Of a stretch of DNA of 64,000 bases, positions 1 to 9,406 are shown piece by piece (position 1 is the stretch's first letter; the number at the start of each line of letters is the position of its first letter). The stretch is taken from assembly GCF_001654965.1 (NCBI RefSeq), contig NZ_LXEV01000016.1:219604-283603 (forward strand). The letters run 5' to 3'. A program made the position numbers and the translations under genes. The notes below the pieces were generated by a model, which was not told where the DNA came from, did not search any database, and saw only the letters and a program-made list of their open reading frames with translations. Source of the stretch: Proteus hauseri ATCC 700826 (lineage in GTDB: Bacteria; Pseudomonadota; Gammaproteobacteria; Enterobacterales; Enterobacteriaceae).

Positions 1-1476
1 ACCTGCATATAACAAGGTATCAAGTAACGAAGGCCATGCACCATCACTCATTCCTTGACCAAATAATTTAATAAAATTATCCAGTGTTAAGGTGTAATCC
101 ACCCCCCAGTTAACTGTAAAGCTACCGTAGAAAATACTGCCATAAAGCAAGATGTTAAAGACAACCCAAATACCCAGTACAGAAGTAACAAAAGCAATCA
201 GTGAAGAAGGTAATGGTTGAACATCACCACGATAGGATTTACCTGAAACGGTGACATAAGAGCGTTTACCAATCCACATATACTGTATGCAGAACACCAA
301 TAATGAGAACACTAATAGTGATGCGCCTAATGTACTGGCCGATTGATAATCAAGCTGAGAGCCGGTGATGTAAAAATAAATTTGTGTGGCGATAACGTCG
401 AAGTTGCCACCTAACACTAATGGGTTACTAAAGTCAGCAAGAGATTGCACTACGACAATTAAAAATGCGTTAGCAAGCGCCGGTTTTAGTAATGGCATAA
501 AAACGTTAAAGAAGGTCTGATAACGATTTGCTCTTAGAGTGTAAGAAGCTTCTTCTAATGATGGATGAATGGTTTTAATTGCACCATCTAAAATCATAAA
601 AGACATTGGCGTAAACGCTAAGACTTGAGCTAGCCAAATCCCCGTAAAACCATATAACCAGTTGGTATTTTCAAGCCCAGCATAAGTCGCGAGAAATTCG
701 GTGATATAGCCAGAACGCCCCATCATCAGCGTAACACCTAAACCAACAACAAAAGGTGGTGTAACGATAGGTAAAATAGAGAAAATACGGCCAATAATCG
801 CTGAGCGTACCGCAATGCGCGAGGTATAAATGGCAAGAATAAGCCCAAAGAAAGTACAGCCAACACCGACAGCCATTGAGAGAAAAATAGAGTTAATCAT
901 CACCTGCACAATATGTGCTTGGCTTAAAATAGCGATAAACTCAAAAGGTGCAAAATTACCCGCGCTATCTTTAAACATTGGAATAAAGATAGCGATACTT
1001 GGGAAGATAATAAATGCGCCAATCAGTGCAACAACGGTGATGAGTGAGCCGATAACAAAGCTATCACCCCCTAACCACTCTAAACGTGTTAAAGCGTGTT
1101 TTGCTATCATGCCTAATGAGATAAATAGCACAATGGCTGAATAACCTAGCCCTCGGCCTTCTAGCGTGGCAGTGACTATTGTGATAAATGCGCAAAATAG
1201 AGCAAAACCAGCATCAAAATAGTGGCGAGAACGGTTTTCTCGTTTTGCAGCCGTAAATGGACGAAAGAGCAGCAAGCTTGGTAATAAAAACCAAAGTAAA
1301 CTGATATTTAGATTGCTCCAGCCATAAGCCGTGAGCAGTTCGTCTGGTGTAGAATCAAAAAGACCATAATCTAGGCTCCATGATGGCAGCAGTGCAAATG
1401 CAGCCCATGCAATCAGGATCCATAAAAATATGGGATCCCGCCTCTTTTTTTCAGGTATAGCGAGTGTGTGAGACAT
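1..1476 (-). CDS. afuB: AfuB-type ABC transporter permease (partial, C-terminus off the left edge)
   Basis: Open reading frame of 492 codons running off the window; ATG at 1476 has a strong GGGGG ribosome site just upstream. The protein is a chain of hydrophobic membrane segments with a permease EAA loop (EEASYTLRANRYQTFF) near residue 300, followed by the start of a second permease half, as in the double-length permeases of the Fbp/Afu family. It would form the inner-membrane channel for the substrate bound by AfuA, whose gene ends 72 bases upstream. By family knowledge AfuABC imports hexose phosphates although often annotated as a ferric-iron system. The ATPase gene (afuC) would be expected further left, outside the window. 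Confidence 0.85.
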   Translation of the reverse strand, partial: MSHTLAIPEKKRRDPIFLWILIAWAAFALLPSWSLDYGLFDSTPDELLTAYGWSNLNISLLWFLLPSLLLFRPFTAAKRENRSRHYFDAGFALFCAFITIVTATLEGRGLGYSAIVLFISLGMIAKHALTRLEWLGGDSFVIGSLITVVALIGAFIIFPSIAIFIPMFKDSAGNFAPFEFIAILSQAHIVQVMINSIFLSMAVGVGCTFFGLILAIYTSRIAVRSAIIGRIFSILPIVTPPFVVGLGVTLMMGRSGYITEFLATYAGLENTNWLYGFTGIWLAQVLAFTPMSFMILDGAIKTIHPSLEEASYTLRANRYQTFFNVFMPLLKPALANAFLIVVVQSLADFSNPLVLGGNFDVIATQIYFYITGSQLDYQSASTLGASLLVFSLLVFCIQYMWIGKRSYVTVSGKSYRGDVQPLPSSLIAFVTSVLGIWVVFNILLYGSIFYGSFTVNWGVDYTLTLDNFIKLFGQGMSDGAWPSLLDTLLYAG

Positions 1477-1548
1477 AAATCCCCCGATAGCAAATCTATT
1501 TATTATTATGAAAAAAGAGAGCGAGAAGATCTCTCGCCCTCATAATGG

Positions 1549-2580
1549 CTATTTACCCATTTTTACTTCGGTAACCCACTTATTAATTAGCTCCTTACGT
1601 ACATCACTATCGCCATATTTATCCATGTCGTAGTTAATCAGTTTTAGGTCAGCTAATTTCAGTGCCATTGGTGAGGATTCAGCCGAGGTATTAGTGAGAA
1701 TTTGGTAAGATTTACCCTCTTTCCAACTAATTTCCTGAGCTTCTTTAGAGAGTGTCCAATCTACGAATAATTTGGCGTTATCCATATTACGGGCATTTTT
1801 GATAATACTCACACCACCGATTTCATAACCAGTACCTTCGCAAGGTGAAATCAGTTCAAGTGGTGCGCCATTTTCAACTTCTAATGAGTAATCGTGTAAG
1901 AAACCAATACCAATTGCAGCTTCGCCACGGGCTGCATTTCGTGCTGGGGCAATACCCGATTTAGTATATTGGGAGATGTTAGTGTTTAATTTTTTTAGAT
2001 AATCAAAGGCTTGTTCTCTTCCCCATAGTTGATCAAAAGTGGCAAGGGCAGTGTAAGCAGTACCTGAGCTTTGTGGATCGGCAATTTGAATTTCGCCTTT
2101 ATATTCAGGTTTGATCAAATCTTTCCAACAGGTTGGAACAGCAATACCTTTTTCTTTTAAGCGATCTTTATTGACGCCAAAACCTAAAATACCGACATAA
2201 ACCGCAGAAGAGTAGTTTCCTTTGCGTTTAGCCGGATCACGGAATTGCGGCATGATCTGATCAAGATTCGGCGAGACATAAGGCTCTAATAGATCCATTT
2301 CACCTGCTTGTGAGTGAGGATCCATTGTACCGCCATACCAAACGTCAGCTTGAGGATTACGTTTTTCAGCTTCAATTTTAGCCAGCGTACTACCAGAACC
2401 ATTACGAACGAAGGTGGTTTTAACATCATACTTATCAGCAAAGGCTTTAGTTTCAGCCTCGCACATAGCATTAGTCGCACTACAATAGACCACTAAGCGA
2501 CCCGCAGCATGAGATGACAAACTAACGGCAGAAAGGGCAAGTCCTGCCGCAACGAGCGTAGAGAGGGTTTTCAGTTTCAT
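1549..2580 (-). CDS. afuA: Periplasmic substrate-binding protein AfuA
   Basis: 343 residues with a Sec signal peptide (cleavage expected after SSHAA, about residue 26) and a class-II periplasmic binding protein fold: LVVYCSATNAMCEAETKAF at the mature N-terminus, then NGSGSTLAKIEAE and DVWYGGTMDPH. Ferric-binding FbpA proteins carry adjacent iron-binding tyrosines near the C-terminal third; I do not see such a YY pair here, which fits the AfuA branch, characterised in Actinobacillus as a glucose-6-phosphate/fructose-6-phosphate binder. The start lies 2 bases after the uhpC stop codon, so it is surely cotranscribed with the sensor genes. Iron specificity cannot be fully excluded from sequence alone. 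Confidence 0.88.
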   Translation of the reverse strand: MKLKTLSTLVAAGLALSAVSLSSHAAGRLVVYCSATNAMCEAETKAFADKYDVKTTFVRNGSGSTLAKIEAEKRNPQADVWYGGTMDPHSQAGEMDLLEPYVSPNLDQIMPQFRDPAKRKGNYSSAVYVGILGFGVNKDRLKEKGIAVPTCWKDLIKPEYKGEIQIADPQSSGTAYTALATFDQLWGREQAFDYLKKLNTNISQYTKSGIAPARNAARGEAAIGIGFLHDYSLEVENGAPLELISPCEGTGYEIGGVSIIKNARNMDNAKLFVDWTLSKEAQEISWKEGKSYQILTNTSAESSPMALKLADLKLINYDMDKYGDSDVRKELINKWVTEVKMGK

Positions 2581-2582
2581 GT

Positions 2583-3920
2583 TCAGAACCTTTTAAATGT
2601 GTCGTCATCGGAAAATGAAAGTGGGCCTACCGAATGTTCTCGTTTACTGACATCAGCAATCAGTAAAGGCATAAGTAGTAGTCCCATTAAGGCCGCAGCA
2701 CTGGTTAATAATGCAAACATCCCAGTCCAACCATAATGCGCCATGACCTGACTTAACGGCCAACCTGCCATTGCCGCCCCTAAATAGGCGTACAATCCCA
2801 AGTAGCCTGTTACCGTTCCTGCTGCATTTTTATGACAATATTCTGTAGCAGCAAGTCCGATTAACATCTGAGGTCCAAACACAAAAAAACCGATACTGAA
2901 AAAACAGGCTGCGAGCAGGGCATAATGATGAATAGGTATTAACCAAAGTGCTGTTACTGCGGTAAAAAGTCCCAGTGAAAACAGCAATATCATCGGTGCT
3001 CGTTGACCTCGGAATAATAAATCCGAGCCCCAGCCTGAACATAACGCGCCTAATAAGCCCCCCACTTCAAATAAAGAGAGAATAGCATTTGCACTTAGTA
3101 AGTTTGCGCCATGTGTTTCTGATAACCAGATATTTCCCCAATCATTTATCGCCATCCGTATCAGATAAACTAAAATATAAGAAAAACCTAGCAACCAAAT
3201 CATTCGGTTAAATAAAATGCTCTCTTTCAAGATATTTAGCATAGGTTTAGCTGGCGAAGCTTGTTCTTGGCGTAATTCTAATATATCGCGTCGCCACACA
3301 CCTACGGTTGGAAGCCCTTCTTCAGCGGGGGTTCCTGTTAATCGTACACATAACCAAAAGCCCATTACAATGCCAATAATTCCGGGAATAAGCAGTGCAA
3401 TTTGCCAGCTATAATGTGTTGCTAACCATGCCGCTAAAATGGGAAGGCTCATACCACCAAGGTTGATTGATATATTCCACAATCCCCACCAAAAACCACG
3501 TTCATTACGTGAATACCAGTGAGTTAATAACCTTGCACAAGGGGGCCATCCCCATCCTTGAAAGAAACCATTAAGTGCCCAGACCAAAAGTAGTGCAGGA
3601 AAAGACAAACAGTAGGCGAAAATAATATTCATCACTCCTGTCATCACTAATCCTGCGCCCATAAACCAGCGGTATCCCGTCTGATCATGGAAAATACCAG
3701 AAAAGAATTTTGATAAGCCATAAGTCAGATAAAATAAGCTAGCTATCCAGCCGATATCTCCTTTATCCAGATTTAATTCAATCTGCATAACAGGCATAAC
3801 AAAATTGACGCTTTTACGTGTGAGATAGAAGGTGGCATAGCCAATGATCATCGACAGCATTAAGTTTTTGCGCCAAAAATCATAGGTCTTATTAATTGAT
3901 GCCGAGTTTTTACCTGCCAT
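2583..3920 (-). CDS. uhpC: UhpC-type sugar-phosphate sensor (MFS family)
   Basis: 445 residues, about 12 membrane segments, organophosphate:Pi antiporter family. The stretches YFTRKS-like FYLTRKSVNFVMP, LNGFFQGWGWPPCARLLTHWYS and FFVFGPQMLIGLAA follow the E. coli UhpC pattern rather than UhpT. In E. coli UhpC is an inner-membrane receptor that senses external glucose-6-phosphate and activates the UhpB kinase. The context (uhpA, uhpB upstream; afuA, afuB downstream) supports sensing of sugar phosphate to control an ABC importer instead of the UhpT antiporter. An 82-base gap separates it from uhpB and could hold a second promoter. Confidence 0.9.
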   Translation of the reverse strand: MAGKNSASINKTYDFWRKNLMLSMIIGYATFYLTRKSVNFVMPVMQIELNLDKGDIGWIASLFYLTYGLSKFFSGIFHDQTGYRWFMGAGLVMTGVMNIIFAYCLSFPALLLVWALNGFFQGWGWPPCARLLTHWYSRNERGFWWGLWNISINLGGMSLPILAAWLATHYSWQIALLIPGIIGIVMGFWLCVRLTGTPAEEGLPTVGVWRRDILELRQEQASPAKPMLNILKESILFNRMIWLLGFSYILVYLIRMAINDWGNIWLSETHGANLLSANAILSLFEVGGLLGALCSGWGSDLLFRGQRAPMILLFSLGLFTAVTALWLIPIHHYALLAACFFSIGFFVFGPQMLIGLAATEYCHKNAAGTVTGYLGLYAYLGAAMAGWPLSQVMAHYGWTGMFALLTSAAALMGLLLMPLLIADVSKREHSVGPLSFSDDDTFKRF

Positions 3921-4002
3921 AACATCCTCTCTGATGCTACAAATGTAAAAAAAATGTCGAGTAAAAGAATGAGAGAAGGTTGTAGATGACTAAGAAAAAG
4001 TC

Positions 4003-5547
4003 TTAGTTTTCACTGTTTTCTTCTGAATTTGTGGGTAAGTTAACAATTATTTTCGTACCGTTATGACTTGTCACACTCCAATCTCCCCCTAAAGCACGAA
4101 TACGTTCTTCAATACCGCGCAAGCCAAATCCGCTATTTTGTTGTATTGGTAACATACCGATACCGTTATCACTAATCACTAACCGCAATTGGTTTTGCGT
4201 TTGGGTCAATGAAATTTGAATATGTGTCGCATCAGCATGTTTACTAATATTATTAAGCAGCTCTTGTACTAAACGGTAAAGTGTGAAAATAACGGTTTCA
4301 TTTTCAGGCTCTTTATCAAGAGAGTAATTGAAATGACAGCTGATATTATTTTCAGCAAATGAGAATTCATTAATTAAATGATGTAGTGCTTTTTCGAGCG
4401 ACATCTCTTCTAAAACAGGGGGGCGTAATTGGCGCAAAAGTTGGCGCGTTGATTGATGAATTTGCTGAGCTAATCGCTCAATTTGCTCGCCTGTTTGGCG
4501 TGTTTTATCGTTAGTAGCGGTTTTTTTCATTAGCATCGATTGAATTTGAATCGCTGTAATATTCTGCCCAATTTCATCATGCAACTCTCTCGCTATCGCT
4601 TTTTTTACATCTTCTTCGGTATGAACTAATTTTTCCATTAATACGCGTCTTGCTTGCAGTTCTTGTTCTAATCGATGGCGATAATGGCGTAAATTATGAG
4701 CTAACTGTTGTTGCCGACTAATGGCGATACCTAAACCGATGCCAATAATGGCTTGCGTAGTTAAAAACATTTCTAACTCACGCAAATCATCAAATGCACC
4801 ATTAAATTGGCGAGCAAAAGTAATAATTAAACTTCCTAAAAGGGCGGATAATACGCCGCCTTGCCAGCCATAGCGGTAAGCCATAAAGACATTAGGAATA
4901 AAGACCAAAATAACTAATAAGCGCTCTATTTCAGGTGTTAAAAAAAACTGGGCGCTTAATCCAATAATGCAAAATAGAAATCCCCACATTAATAATGAAG
5001 TTCTTAATGGCGGATCAGGTGTACCGTCTGGAATTAAAATTCGGTTTTGTAATTCCCGTAGATATTCATAAAGTAAAAATACAAAGGGTGCGAGTAATAT
5101 TCCACCGGTGACTGAAGTGAGGAAAATACCGCTAGTGGTATTCAGATAAAAACCAAGCATAAAGGCTTGTAATAAACTATTAAAACCTACAGCGCCAATT
5201 AATAGTGTTAAACGTTGCCAATAAAGAGGATATCGCCACCAAATGCGCTGAACTTCTAATGCGATAATTAGGCTTAATACGGGAGAGAGATAAATAATAG
5301 AGTGAGTAATTAATTGCTCTTGTGCTAACCAATAATAAAGCCCCCATTCGGCAAATAACATGGGTAACCAAAATCGTCGCCAGAGCAAAATAACCAATGC
5401 AAGGCGTAAACCTTGAGGTAAAAATAGCGCAGCCTGCTGGCCATTTTTACTCAAATAAAAGCCAATAATCCACAGCGAAAGCCAGAGTAAAGAGTAGGTG
5501 AGTAATAAAAAGATGGATTGCAAAAGAAAACGCATTCCTCTTTTCAT
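4003..5547 (-). CDS. uhpB: UhpB-type membrane sensor histidine kinase
   Basis: An in-frame TTG exists at 5565, but the ATG at 5547 has a GGAA site 9 bases upstream and lies 1 base after the uhpA stop, so I choose it (514 residues). The N-terminal ~280 residues are an eight-segment MASE1 membrane domain. The C-terminal half is a HisKA_3 kinase: phospho-acceptor His about residue 323 in RELHDEIGQNITAIQ, N-box ELLNNISKHADA, G-box DNGIGM and GFGLRGIEERIRALGG. It should phosphorylate UhpA when UhpC binds ligand. Gene order and translational coupling with uhpA match the enterobacterial uhp operon. Confidence 0.92.
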   Translation of the reverse strand: MKRGMRFLLQSIFLLLTYSLLWLSLWIIGFYLSKNGQQAALFLPQGLRLALVILLWRRFWLPMLFAEWGLYYWLAQEQLITHSIIYLSPVLSLIIALEVQRIWWRYPLYWQRLTLLIGAVGFNSLLQAFMLGFYLNTTSGIFLTSVTGGILLAPFVFLLYEYLRELQNRILIPDGTPDPPLRTSLLMWGFLFCIIGLSAQFFLTPEIERLLVILVFIPNVFMAYRYGWQGGVLSALLGSLIITFARQFNGAFDDLRELEMFLTTQAIIGIGLGIAISRQQQLAHNLRHYRHRLEQELQARRVLMEKLVHTEEDVKKAIARELHDEIGQNITAIQIQSMLMKKTATNDKTRQTGEQIERLAQQIHQSTRQLLRQLRPPVLEEMSLEKALHHLINEFSFAENNISCHFNYSLDKEPENETVIFTLYRLVQELLNNISKHADATHIQISLTQTQNQLRLVISDNGIGMLPIQQNSGFGLRGIEERIRALGGDWSVTSHNGTKIIVNLPTNSEENSEN

Positions 5548-5548
5548 A

Positions 5549-6181
5549 TTAAAGTGTTCCAGCAATTAATTGATGTTTTAATGCGAAGTGGACTAAATCA
5601 ATTGTTGTTTCACAGGCCAGTTTACCTAACACATTAGCGCGGTGGACATGCACTGTTTTATGGCTCAGATTGAGTTGTAGTGCAATAGTTTTGACATTGA
5701 CACCTTGTACCAAAAGATTAAACACTTCTCTTTCTCGTGGCGTTAAAGCTTGTAAGGCATCTTCTTTTTCTGGTGTATGACGCAGTGCCTTCATCGCATC
5801 AGTGCAGAGATAGCATCCTCCTTGATAGACTGCTCGTACAGCTTGCACCAACTCCTCAGGACCACAGCGTTTGGTTAAATAGCCGCGAGCACCAGAATCT
5901 AGCGCACTTTGAACAAAAGCGGGGGTATCGTAAATGCTTAAAATAATAGTACGAAAATCAGGGCGTTTTTGTTTTAAACGACTCTGTAGTTGAAGCCCAC
6001 TTTCTCCTGGCATAGAGAGATCCATAACGGCAACATCGATGTCGTTATGCAATAAATCGGGCCACGCTTCTTGTCCATTAGCATATTCACCAACGATATG
6101 AATATCGGATTCTAACATTAGCAGCTGTGCAAACCCTGATCGCACAACAATGTGATCATCAACTAAAGCAACTTTTATCAT
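5549..6181 (-). CDS. uhpA: UhpA-type response regulator (NarL/FixJ family)
   Basis: 210 residues: an N-terminal receiver domain with acidic pair D8-D9 and phospho-acceptor D54 in AVMDLSMPG, then a C-terminal LuxR-type helix-turn-helix (LTPREREVFNLLVQG and IALQLNLSHKTVHVHRANVL). It should bind DNA and activate the sugar-phosphate uptake genes after phosphorylation by UhpB. First gene of the minus-strand operon uhpA-uhpB-uhpC-afuA-afuB; its promoter must lie in 6182-6356. Because only 2 bases separate uhpC from afuA, the usual target promoter in front of the transporter gene is missing here, so UhpA may act on its own operon promoter or on the uhpB-uhpC gap. Confidence 0.92.
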   Translation of the reverse strand: MIKVALVDDHIVVRSGFAQLLMLESDIHIVGEYANGQEAWPDLLHNDIDVAVMDLSMPGESGLQLQSRLKQKRPDFRTIILSIYDTPAFVQSALDSGARGYLTKRCGPEELVQAVRAVYQGGCYLCTDAMKALRHTPEKEDALQALTPREREVFNLLVQGVNVKTIALQLNLSHKTVHVHRANVLGKLACETTIDLVHFALKHQLIAGTL

Positions 6182-6356
6182 AATTTTTATTAGTAAAGAG
6201 TCGTCAGATAATACTTATCCGATTTATAACAAGCTATAAGGAGATATGCGAGTAAAAAGGGAGAAGAAACACGGTTTTGAACGTTATATCTCATTTTGAA
6301 TTAGGTGAATCGAGACAAGAGAATAATAACCTAGAGTTATTTGTTACTAAAGGATA

Positions 6357-6391
6357 TGACCCACAAGTAGGGAACATCCACTTGTGGGTCA
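6357..6391 (-). terminator. Perfect 12-bp inverted repeat downstream of panD
   Basis: TGACCCACAAGT (6357-6368) and ACTTGTGGGTCA (6380-6391) are exact reverse complements around an 11-base loop. It lies 29 bases beyond the panD stop and before the uhpA promoter region. It has no long U-tract on either strand, so it may be an intrinsic terminator of modest strength or an mRNA 3'-end stabiliser. Confidence 0.6.
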
Positions 6392-6419
6392 TTAAGGAAG
6401 ATAATAATAAAAAGACGAA

Positions 6420-6800
6420 TTAAGCAACCTGAACGGGTACTGCTTTTGCGATACGCTTCATTTCATTATTGTCTTCAAAATAAGCAATATTAGGTTTATG
6501 GCTACGCGCATCACTATCAGGAATTTGCACATAAGAGCAAATAATTAAGCGATCACCTACGGCTGCACGACGAGCAGCAGCGCCATTAACAGAAATAATG
6601 CGAGATCCTCTTTCAGCGCAAATAGCATAGGTTGAGAAACGCTCGCCATTATCGACGTTATAAATATCGATAGCTTCGTTTTCCAATATGCCCGCAGCAT
6701 CCATAAAGTCTTGATCAATAGCGCAAGAGCCCTCGTAATGAAGATCAGCTTGTGTGACTTTAACGCGGTGTAACTTGCCTTGTAACATTGTGCGTAGCAT
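6420..6800 (-). CDS. panD: Aspartate 1-decarboxylase
   Basis: Makes beta-alanine from aspartate for pantothenate synthesis. The frame is open up to 6830, but the ATG at 6800 has an AGGAA site 8 bases upstream and gives the standard 126 residues beginning [15 protein letters not shown]. The self-cleavage site G24-S25 that yields the pyruvoyl cofactor is present in [11 protein letters not shown], and the C-terminal [14 protein letters not shown] matches the family. It lies downstream of panC in the same direction, so the three genes panB-panC-panD appear to form one operon. Confidence 0.97.
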   Translation of the reverse strand: MLRTMLQGKLHRVKVTQADLHYEGSCAIDQDFMDAAGILENEAIDIYNVDNGERFSTYAICAERGSRIISVNGAAARRAAVGDRLIICSYVQIPDSDARSHKPNIAYFEDNNEMKRIAKAVPVQVA

Positions 6801-6843
6801 TGTTGTGTTTCCTAATTTTCTAATGACCAATACAGCTGATTAA

Positions 6844-7695
6844 TTACACAAGATTGACTTGTCGATTATCAATTAAGCGGGTATTGCCTAACCATGCCGC
6901 CATTAAAATTACCGCGCGTTGGCTCTCGTCATTTAATGGTGTAAGGGTATCAGCATCGCAAATAAAACACTCATCAGCACGAAAACCTTGCTGTTCAAGA
7001 GTGTGTTTTGCTGTTTGTAATATCTGATTGACGTCGTGATTACCCGATTTTAATTGCTCAGCAATTTCTTGCATTGCTTGATAAAGTGCAGGCGCTTGTT
7101 GTTTCTCGTTATCTGTTAACAAACGATTACGAGAGCTTAATGCAAGGCCATTTTTATCACGCACAATAGCAACAGGAATGATGCTGATATCGATACATAA
7201 ATCATGCACCATTTTTTTGATGACTTGCAATTGCTGATAATCTTTTTCACCAAACATTGCAACATCAGGCTGAACTAAATTAAATAGTTTGCTAACCACT
7301 GTGGTTACACCACGGAAATGCCCCGGACGACTGGCTCCTTCTAAAATAGTCGAAAGCACAGGCACATCAACAGTGGTCTGATTTTCCATCCCATTTGGGT
7401 ACATCTCTTTGGCAGAAGGTGCAAAAATGATATCGACATTTTTATCACGTAATAATTCGCAATCTTCTTGTAGCGTGCGTGGGTAGTTAGCTAAATCGGC
7501 TTCTCTATCAAATTGGAGTGGATTAACAAAAATAGAGGCGATAACGACATCCGCATGAATGCGAGCTTCTTCAATTAGTTTTAGGTGACCTTGGTGAAGA
7601 TTACCCATTGTTGGAACCAGTGCAATGCGTTTACCTTCTTGCTTCAATCGCTTGATTTCTCTGCGTAAGATAAGCGTAGTTTCAATAATTAGCAC
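6844..7695 (-). CDS. panC: Pantothenate synthetase (pantoate-beta-alanine ligase)
   Basis: 283 residues, full family length. It joins pantoate and beta-alanine using ATP. Motifs: HIGH-type [14 protein letters not shown] at about residue 30, FGEKDYQQL near 150, and KMSKS-type LALSSRN near 190. The start is a GTG at 7695 preceded by AAGGAG 8 bases upstream; E. coli PanC has the same N-terminus (MLIIET). It sits 42 bases after panB and 43 bases before the panD start. Confidence 0.96.
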   Translation of the reverse strand: MLIIETTLILRREIKRLKQEGKRIALVPTMGNLHQGHLKLIEEARIHADVVIASIFVNPLQFDREADLANYPRTLQEDCELLRDKNVDIIFAPSAKEMYPNGMENQTTVDVPVLSTILEGASRPGHFRGVTTVVSKLFNLVQPDVAMFGEKDYQQLQVIKKMVHDLCIDISIIPVAIVRDKNGLALSSRNRLLTDNEKQQAPALYQAMQEIAEQLKSGNHDVNQILQTAKHTLEQQGFRADECFICDADTLTPLNDESQRAVILMAAWLGNTRLIDNRQVNLV

Positions 7696-7737
7696 GGCGC
7701 GACTCCTTTAAATAATATAAGTTAATTCAGAGAGTAA

Positions 7738-8529
7738 TTAGTTAAATGTATGCTGTTCTTGTGGGAATAATCCCTGTTCAACTTGTTGAACATAAAGGCT
7801 GACTGCACCTTGCAAAGAACCCGCTTCTTGTAAAAAATTTTTAGAAAATTTTGGAGGTTGAGGTGTTAATCCTAATAAATCATGCATAACGAGAATTTGG
7901 CCATCAGTTACATTACCAGCCCCAATACCAATGACAGGCATTGTTAGCACATCAGTGACTGCTTTTGCTAGTGAAACCGGAACACACTCTAAAACAGCCA
8001 GTTGAGCACCTGCACTTTCAAGTGACATTGCATCTTGTTTTAATTGTTCTGCTGCTGCAAGTTCTCTACCTTGTATTTTATAACCACCAAAAACATTAAC
8101 GGATTGCGGTGTTAATCCTAAATGAATACAGACCGGAACAGCACGCTCGGTGAGCATTTTTACTGTTGAAATTAACCAGCTTCCACCTTCAATTTTGACC
8201 ATATTGGCACCTGCTTGCATCAAGATAGCGGCATTAAGGCAAGCTTGTTTTGGCGTTGCGTAAGACATAAAAGGCATATCCGCAATAAGGAAGGCATTTG
8301 GGGCGCCTGCTCTTACGCAACGTGTGTGATAAGCAATTTGCTCTATGGTCACAGGCAGCGTGCTGTTATGACCTTGTAGTGTCATACCTAATGAATCACC
8401 AATTAGCATTGCTTGAATGCCTTCTTGTGCAAACAGACGGGCAAAACTCGCATCATAAGCTGTGATAGTGGCAAATTTTTTCTTTTCTTGCTTATAGCGA
8501 TTGAGCGTTGAAAGCGTAGTTGGTTTCAT
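7738..8529 (-). CDS. panB: 3-methyl-2-oxobutanoate hydroxymethyltransferase
   Basis: 263 residues. First committed step of pantothenate synthesis: adds a hydroxymethyl group from methylene-tetrahydrofolate to ketoisovalerate. Family motifs: [30 protein letters not shown] with the metal-binding Asp, [16 protein letters not shown], and [19 protein letters not shown]. First gene of the panBCD group; an AAC-rich upstream with a GGAG site (complement of 8549-8552 region) precedes it. The next 380 bases upstream have no convincing gene. Confidence 0.96.
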   Translation of the reverse strand: MKPTTLSTLNRYKQEKKKFATITAYDASFARLFAQEGIQAMLIGDSLGMTLQGHNSTLPVTIEQIAYHTRCVRAGAPNAFLIADMPFMSYATPKQACLNAAILMQAGANMVKIEGGSWLISTVKMLTERAVPVCIHLGLTPQSVNVFGGYKIQGRELAAAEQLKQDAMSLESAGAQLAVLECVPVSLAKAVTDVLTMPVIGIGAGNVTDGQILVMHDLLGLTPQPPKFSKNFLQEAGSLQGAVSLYVQQVEQGLFPQEQHTFN

Positions 8530-8911
8530 TATAACAAACTCCGAGATGTGTGTTTTTTGCGTGTGGATGAAATTATTTATTTCATTTAATTATTTGTTTA
8601 TTAAAGAAAATATGACATAAATAATATATGACAATCTCAGATTGTAGCATTTAAGACGTAAAAACGAAGAAAAAGTAATTAGATGGACAATAAAAAATTA
8701 AAAATAATAAAATATTTTTATGTTTATCAATTAATTAAAAATGAAAGTATTAAATTAATTATAAAAAAAAGAGAAGGGAAAAATACAAATAACGGGAGTA
8801 ATAAAGAGAGAAGAAATAATGAAAATAAAGAGTTAGTGGTGAAGTGGGTTGATACTGCGTTGATTTTCAACAGTACCAACCTTAAACATCAGTTAGGCAT
8901 TTAAAGTAAAA
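8530..8911. other. AT-rich intergenic region between panB and folK
   Basis: Very AT-rich spacer that should contain the panB promoter (minus strand). A 73-codon frame at 8683-8904 is lysine/asparagine-rich with no recognisable domain and looks like chance. The only clear structure is an inverted repeat at 8847-8881, listed separately. Confidence 0.6.
8847..8881 (-). terminator. Imperfect 15-bp hairpin downstream of folK
   Basis: GGTTGATACTG-CG-TTGA pairs with TCAACAGTACCAACC with one mismatch and a 2-base bulge, 30 bases beyond the folK stop. It has no long U-tract; it probably ends or protects the 3' end of the dksA-gluQ-pcnB-folK transcript. Confidence 0.5.
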
Positions 8912-9406
8912 CTACCACTTTTCCATACCGTTTTCAGGTACGAGCGCTAATCTGTCTGTTAATAATTCACCATCAGGGAAACGCAGGTTTGGTGCTAATT
9001 CTGCTAATGGATAGAGCATAAATTCACGCACTTTTAGCCCGTAATGAGGAACAGTTAGGCGTTGCGTTTGTATAACCTCATTACCAAACAACATAATATC
9101 GAGATCTAATGTTCTCGGCCCCCAGCGATGACCTTCTTTTCTTACTCGGCCGTGAGCGAGCTCAATGGCTTGGGTATTATCAAGTAAGACTTCTGGGGCT
9201 AATTCAGTATCAACAGCAACAGCAACATTTAAGTAATCAGGTTGATCTTGTGGACCCATAGGGCGCGAACGATACCATGACGATTGGGCGATAAGCTCCG
9301 TTTGTGGTATTTCGCTAATCGCTTTAATCGCTGATTTAACCTGTTCATCTGGCGAGTTTAAATTACTACCAAGAATAATATAAACCCGTTGTTTTTGCTT
9401 ACTCAT
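8912..9406 (-). CDS. folK: 2-amino-4-hydroxy-6-hydroxymethyldihydropteridine diphosphokinase
   Basis: 164 residues. Transfers pyrophosphate from ATP to 6-hydroxymethyl-dihydropterin in folate synthesis. Motifs: [35 protein letters not shown] and [15 protein letters not shown] with the two magnesium-binding aspartates. Its start overlaps the pcnB stop by 8 bases, so it is translationally coupled, the same arrangement as in E. coli. Confidence 0.96.
   Translation of the reverse strand: MSKQKQRVYIILGSNLNSPDEQVKSAIKAISEIPQTELIAQSSWYRSRPMGPQDQPDYLNVAVAVDTELAPEVLLDNTQAIELAHGRVRKEGHRWGPRTLDLDIMLFGNEVIQTQRLTVPHYGLKVREFMLYPLAELAPNLRFPDGELLTDRLALVPENGMEKW

Noticed and set aside
830..1144. 104-codon plus-strand frame
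   Set aside because: Lies entirely antisense within the afuB permease gene, has no recognisable domain and no ribosome site.
1549..2580. Ferric iron-binding protein FbpA
   Set aside because: The adjacent tyrosine pair typical of iron ligation is not apparent and the neighbours are sugar-phosphate sensing genes; AfuA is a better call.
2583..3920. UhpT hexose-phosphate antiporter
   Set aside because: Internal motifs and the uhpAB context follow UhpC rather than UhpT.
8683..8904. 73-codon frame between panB and folK
   Set aside because: Composition reflects AT-rich spacer (Lys, Asn, Ile), no domain; its end overlaps the folK hairpin.
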